From NCBI GenBank assembly GCA_964417725.1, contig CAYQIV010000002.1, positions 62,001 through 126,000 of the forward strand: 64,000 bases of DNA. Reading direction: 5' to 3'. Below are positions 60,644 through 64,000 of the stretch, piece by piece. The position numbers were made by a program, and so were the translations under genes. Position 1 is the stretch's first letter. The number at the start of each line of letters is the position of its first letter. Under the pieces are notes generated by a model that saw only the letters and a list, made by a program, of their open reading frames with translations, did not search any database and was not told where the DNA came from. This stretch comes from SHZI01 sp964417725. GTDB taxonomy: Bacteria; Pseudomonadota; Gammaproteobacteria; Steroidobacterales; GCA-2729495.

Positions 60644-61522
60644 ATGGCCCCTCCCATGTCCCACGCCCAGCAATTGCGCCGCCTGCTGGCCGGCGAGGCC
60701 TTCGTCGTGCCGGGCTGCTACGACGCCCTGACGGCGCTGCTCGTCGAGCAGGCCGGTTTCCCCTGTGCCTATGTCAGTGGTGCGAGTATCGCTTTCACCC
60801 GTCTCGGCCGGCCCGACATCGGCCTGACCACCCTCACGGAGGTGGCCGAGACGCTGGGCAATATCCGCGACCGCGTCGCCATCCCGCTGATCGTCGATGG
60901 CGACAACGGCTTCGGTAATGCCCTCAACGTCCAGCGCACGGTGCGCCTGCTGGAGAAGCAGGGCGCCTCGGCCATCCAGCTCGAGGACCAGACACTGCCC
61001 AAGCGCTGTGGCCACCTCGAGGGCAAGACGCTGGTGCCGATGCGCGAGATGGTCGCCAAGCTGCACGCGGCGCGCGATGCCTGCCACGATCCGGCCACCG
61101 TCATCGTCGCGCGCACCGACGCCGTGGCGGTCGATGGCCTCGCGGCCGGGCTGGAGCGGGCCCGGGCCTACGTCGAGGCCGGTGCCGATGTGCTGTTCGT
61201 CGAGGCGCTGCGCAGCGTCGAGGAACTGCGCGAGGCCGGTGCCGCGCTCGGTGCGCGGGTGCCGTTGCTGGCCAACATGGTCGAGGGTGGCAAGACACCG
61301 CTCCTCGACATCCGCGCGCTCGGCGCGCTCGGTTTCAGGCTGGCGATCTATCCGGGTGCCGCGGTGCGTGTCGTCGGCCATGCCGTTACCGCCTATCTCG
61401 ACACGCTCAAACGTGACGGCACGACGTCGAACATGCTCGACCGCATGTTCGACTTTACGCAGATCAATGCCGTCATCGGTACGCAGGACATGCTTGCCGC
61501 CGGGCGGCGCTACGAGGAATAG
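60644..61522 (+). CDS. Isocitrate lyase/PEP mutase superfamily C-C lyase (methylisocitrate lyase-like)
   Basis: The 292-residue TIM-barrel protein has DGDNGFG (residues 85-91, metal binding) and KRCGH (120-124); the KxCGH motif is that of isocitrate and methylisocitrate lyases, with the Cys as catalytic base. This supports aldol-type C-C cleavage rather than PEP mutase chemistry, and differs from the next gene, which has the mutase motif. Candidates: 2-methylisocitrate, dimethylmalate or similar 2-substituted malates, giving pyruvate or succinate plus an oxoacid. Start: ATG 60644 or 60656; neither has a strong ribosome site. The next gene starts after 2 bp. Confidence 0.88.
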   Translation: MAPPMSHAQQLRRLLAGEAFVVPGCYDALTALLVEQAGFPCAYVSGASIAFTRLGRPDIGLTTLTEVAETLGNIRDRVAIPLIVDGDNGFGNALNVQRTVRLLEKQGASAIQLEDQTLPKRCGHLEGKTLVPMREMVAKLHAARDACHDPATVIVARTDAVAVDGLAAGLERARAYVEAGADVLFVEALRSVEELREAGAALGARVPLLANMVEGGKTPLLDIRALGALGFRLAIYPGAAVRVVGHAVTAYLDTLKRDGTTSNMLDRMFDFTQINAVIGTQDMLAAGRRYEE

Positions 61523-61524
61523 CG

Positions 61525-63150
61525 ATGTCCATGCGACGTACCACGCGTTTCCGCCAGCTGCTGGCCAGTGACGAACTCGAGTTCCTCATCGAGGCGCACA
61601 ACGGCATCAGCGCACGCATCGGCGAGGAGGCGGGTTTCAAGGGCATCTGGGCCGGCGGCCTGTGCATGTCGGCCCAGTTCGGTGTGCGCGACTCCAACGA
61701 GGCGAGTTGGACCCAGGTGCTCGAGATGCTCGAGTTCATGGCTGATGCCACCCGGCTGCCGATCCTGCTCGACGGCGACACGGGCTACGGCAACTTCAAC
61801 AACGTGCGCCGGCTGGTGCGCAAGCTGGAGCAGCGCGGTGTCGCTGCGGTGTGCATCGAGGACAAGCTCTATCCGAAGACCAACAGCTTCATCGACGGCG
61901 ACAAGCAACAGCTCGCCGATGTCGACGAGTTCTGCAGTCGCATCAAGGCCGGCAAGGACGCGCAGTCGGACGATGACTTCGCCATCATCACGCGCGTCGA
62001 GGCCTTCATCGCCGGTTGGGGCCTCGGTGAGGCGCTGCGTCGCGCCGAGGCCTATCATGCCGCCGGCGCGGACGGCATCCTCATCCACAGCGCGCTGGCG
62101 CGGCCCGGGGAAGTGCTGGCGTTCAAGAAAGCCTGGGGCGATCGCTGCCCGGTGGTCATCGTCCCGACCAAGTATTACGCCACCCCCACCGACGTGTTTC
62201 GCGAAGCCGGGTTTTCCCTCGCCATCTGGGCCAACCACCTGCTGCGTGCGGCGGTGGTTGCCATGCAGGATGCCGCCCGCACCATCGCCCGCGAGCAGAG
62301 CCTGCAGTCGGTCGAGGACCGCATCGCACCGGTGCGCGAGCTGTTCCGCCTGCAGGGCGCTTCGGAACTGCAGGAGGCCGAGGAGCGCTACCTGCCGCGG
62401 CGGGGCGACCGTGCGCGGGCCATCATTCTCGCCGCCTCGCGCGGCACGGCGCTCGGCGAGTTGACGGCGACGCGTCCCAAGGCGATGGTCGCCATCCGCG
62501 GCCAGCCGCTCCTGTCGCACATCGTCTCCGCCTACAACGCGGCCGGGATCAAGCGCATCACCGTGGTCCGCGGTTATTGTGCATCGGCCATCGACCTGCC
62601 CGCGCTGGGCTATGTCGACAACCCCGACTATGCGCAGACCAGCGAGCTGTATTCGCTGGCCTGTGCGCTCGATGCCGATCCGGACGACGGACATGATGTC
62701 TGTATCTCCTTCGGCGACGTGATCTTCAAGCGCTACCTTCTCGATGCGCTCGCCGAGCCCGAAGACGATTTCGTCATCGTCGTCGACACCGAGTGGCGCG
62801 ATTCGGTCAATCGCGGGCGGGCGGCCGATTACGTGCGCTGCAGCCGGCCGCACTCGCGCCGCGCCTTCTACCAGCCGGTGTGGCTGGTGCAGGCGGGCGA
62901 GGAATTGCCGGCAGACGGCATCCACGGCGAATGGATGGGCTTCCTGAAGGTGGCTGCCGCGGCCTTGCCGCGCCTGCGGCGCCAGGTGGCGGCGATGGTG
63001 GCGGACCCGGCCACCCGTCCGGCCAAGCTGCACGAGCTGCTGAGTGCACTGGTTGCCGGCGGCGAGCAGGTCCGTGTCGTCTATGCCACCGGTCACTGGC
63101 TCGATGTCGACAGTCTCGACGACGTGGTGGCCGCCGGGAGCTTCACATGA
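61525..63150 (+). CDS. Phosphoenolpyruvate mutase fused to a nucleotidyltransferase
   Basis: A 541-residue two-domain protein. Residues 1 to about 290: PEP mutase with DGDTGYGNFNN (83-93) and EDKLYPKTNSF (112-122), the diagnostic mutase motif, which differs from lyases. Residues from about 298: a nucleotidyltransferase with LAASRGTALGELTATRPKAMV as a modified sugar-phosphate nucleotidyltransferase loop. The mutase converts PEP to phosphonopyruvate, the entry to almost all C-P compounds; the second domain probably activates a phosphonate as a CMP derivative, as in PntC-type enzymes. Such fusions are known. The stop overlaps the start of the decarboxylase gene. Confidence 0.92.
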   Translation: MSMRRTTRFRQLLASDELEFLIEAHNGISARIGEEAGFKGIWAGGLCMSAQFGVRDSNEASWTQVLEMLEFMADATRLPILLDGDTGYGNFNNVRRLVRKLEQRGVAAVCIEDKLYPKTNSFIDGDKQQLADVDEFCSRIKAGKDAQSDDDFAIITRVEAFIAGWGLGEALRRAEAYHAAGADGILIHSALARPGEVLAFKKAWGDRCPVVIVPTKYYATPTDVFREAGFSLAIWANHLLRAAVVAMQDAARTIAREQSLQSVEDRIAPVRELFRLQGASELQEAEERYLPRRGDRARAIILAASRGTALGELTATRPKAMVAIRGQPLLSHIVSAYNAAGIKRITVVRGYCASAIDLPALGYVDNPDYAQTSELYSLACALDADPDDGHDVCISFGDVIFKRYLLDALAEPEDDFVIVVDTEWRDSVNRGRAADYVRCSRPHSRRAFYQPVWLVQAGEELPADGIHGEWMGFLKVAAAALPRLRRQVAAMVADPATRPAKLHELLSALVAGGEQVRVVYATGHWLDVDSLDDVVAAGSFT

Positions 63151-64000
63151 TCGAGGCCGCCGACTTCGTCGGCGCGGCGGCACGGCGCGGCTTCCATTTC
63201 TATACGGGTGTGCCGTGCTCGTACCTCACGCCGTTCATCGATCATGTCATCGCCGCGCCGGGCCTGCGCTACGTCGGTGCGGCCAATGAGGGCGATGCGG
63301 TGGCGATTGCAGCCGGCGCGGAACTGGGCGGCCAGCGCAGCGTCGTCATGTTCCAGAACTCCGGGCTCGGTAATGCGGTCAGCCCGTTGACCTCCCTGAC
63401 GCACACCTTCCGCCTGCCGGTGCTGGTCATCGTCACCTGGCGCGGCGAACCCGGGGGTGCGCCGGACGAGCCACAGCACGAGCTGATGGGCGGCATCACG
63501 CCACATCTGCTCGAGTTGATGGGCATCCCCTTCGGCTTTTTCCCCGCGCATGCCGACGAGATCGATGCCGCACTGGCGGCGGCGGTGGCCCACATGGAGG
63601 CCACCGGGCGGCCTTATGCGCTGGTCATGCGCAAGGGCAGCGTGGCGCCGGGTGCGGGAGATGCCCCGCCGCGGCCGCCCCGTCGTGGCGCCGGCGGCCA
63701 CACGGCCTCGGCGTCGGCGCGCAGCCAGCGTCACCACATGCTGCAGGCGATCCAGATGGCGGCCAAGGCCGATGACATCGTCATCGCCAGCACGGGCTAC
63801 GCGGGCCGTGAGCTTTATGCGCTGGAAGATCGCCCGAACCAACTCTACATGGTGGGCTCGATGGGCTGTGCGGCGGGCCTTGGCCTCGGCCTGGCGCTGG
63901 CCCGGCCGACGCAGCGGGTCATCGTCATCGATGGCGACGGCGCGGCGCTGATGCGCCTCGGCCTGCTGGCGACGCTCGGCCACGAGCGGCCCGACAACCT
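63147..64000 (+). CDS. Phosphonopyruvate decarboxylase, N-terminal part (cut by window edge)
   Basis: The ATG overlaps the preceding stop (ATGA) and the frame stays open to the last base, 284 codons so far. The thiamine-diphosphate enzyme features are GVPCSYLTPFID (residues 21-32), ANEGDAVAIAAGAELGG with the catalytic Glu, and VIVIDGDGAALMRLG with the GDG magnesium/ThDP motif. Phosphonopyruvate decarboxylase makes phosphonoacetaldehyde and drives the unfavourable mutase reaction forward. The family usually has about 370-390 residues, so the last 90-100 are outside. Related sulfopyruvate decarboxylase is the alternative, but the fused mutase next door makes phosphonate the clear choice. Confidence 0.92.
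   Translation, partial: MIEAADFVGAAARRGFHFYTGVPCSYLTPFIDHVIAAPGLRYVGAANEGDAVAIAAGAELGGQRSVVMFQNSGLGNAVSPLTSLTHTFRLPVLVIVTWRGEPGGAPDEPQHELMGGITPHLLELMGIPFGFFPAHADEIDAALAAAVAHMEATGRPYALVMRKGSVAPGAGDAPPRPPRRGAGGHTASASARSQRHHMLQAIQMAAKADDIVIASTGYAGRELYALEDRPNQLYMVGSMGCAAGLGLGLALARPTQRVIVIDGDGAALMRLGLLATLGHERPDN

Noticed and set aside
1..64000. CRISPR arrays, insertion sequences, prophage or integron features
   Set aside because: No regularly spaced repeats, transposase-like or integrase-like proteins, or target-site duplications were seen in either strand.

Overview
The window is 64 kb of dense, GC-rich (roughly two-thirds G+C), essentially intergenic-poor bacterial chromosome. Gene content and order point to a Gammaproteobacterium. 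Diagnostic features are rplU-rpmA-obgE, the rpsT / murJ-ribF-ileS-lspA block followed by a pseudomonad-style minor-pilin operon (fimT/fimU-pilV-pilW-pilX-pilY1-pilE), a homodimeric PDH E1 (aceE), RF3, NadA/NadB, DsbC and ygiQ. Large TonB receptors and a high GC content suggest a lineage near Xanthomonadales/Nevskiales/Steroidobacterales, but the exact group cannot be fixed from sequence reading alone. No insertion sequence, prophage, integrase, CRISPR array or rRNA was seen; two tRNA genes (Pro-CGG, Thr-CGT) are present. No gene-free stretch exceeds about 300 bp.

Layout. 1-5 kb: end of dsbC, 7Fe ferredoxin, NUDIX hydrolase, a lipoprotein-type methyltransferase, prfC and a Rieske oxygenase. 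5-12 kb: a Fur-box-controlled TonB receptor, a YjdF-like membrane protein, a P-type cation ATPase and a VOC-fold protein. 12-18 kb: leftward nadA-nadB-aceE. 18-24 kb: GGDEF/EAL protein overlapping tail-to-tail with an unusual cytochrome c, a small exported protein whose start is problematic, and a second TonB receptor. 24-31.8 kb: a lone pseudopilin, OmpA, a tandem universal stress protein, tRNA-Pro, ispB, an S1/P1 nuclease, rplU-rpmA-obgE and rpsT. 32-38 kb: murJ-ribF-ileS-lspA. 38-45.3 kb: leftward type IV pilus minor pilin operon. 45.4-54.3 kb: a Cys-poor Fur-family regulator, tRNA-Thr, GNAT, a DUF6512-like/HupE/hydrolase group, ygiQ, a LytTR membrane regulator, an FG-GAP exported protein and a Cys-containing membrane-anchored protein. 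54.4-57.1 kb: TerC, UbiX, PNPOx-like and SDR genes.

The most unusual region is 57.3-64.0 kb, running off the right edge. It reads as one tightly coupled rightward operon: UbiD-type decarboxylase, aconitase-type dehydratase large and small subunits, a methylisocitrate-lyase-like enzyme, a phosphoenolpyruvate mutase fused to a nucleotidyltransferase, and phosphonopyruvate decarboxylase. The last two are the signature of C-P bond (phosphonate) biosynthesis with nucleotidyl activation. The first four form a decarboxylation/hydration/C-C cleavage module not normally expected in the simple 2-aminoethylphosphonate pathway. A UbiX homologue that could supply prenylated FMN to the UbiD lies just upstream. 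The rest of the cluster is outside the window, so the end product cannot be read here.
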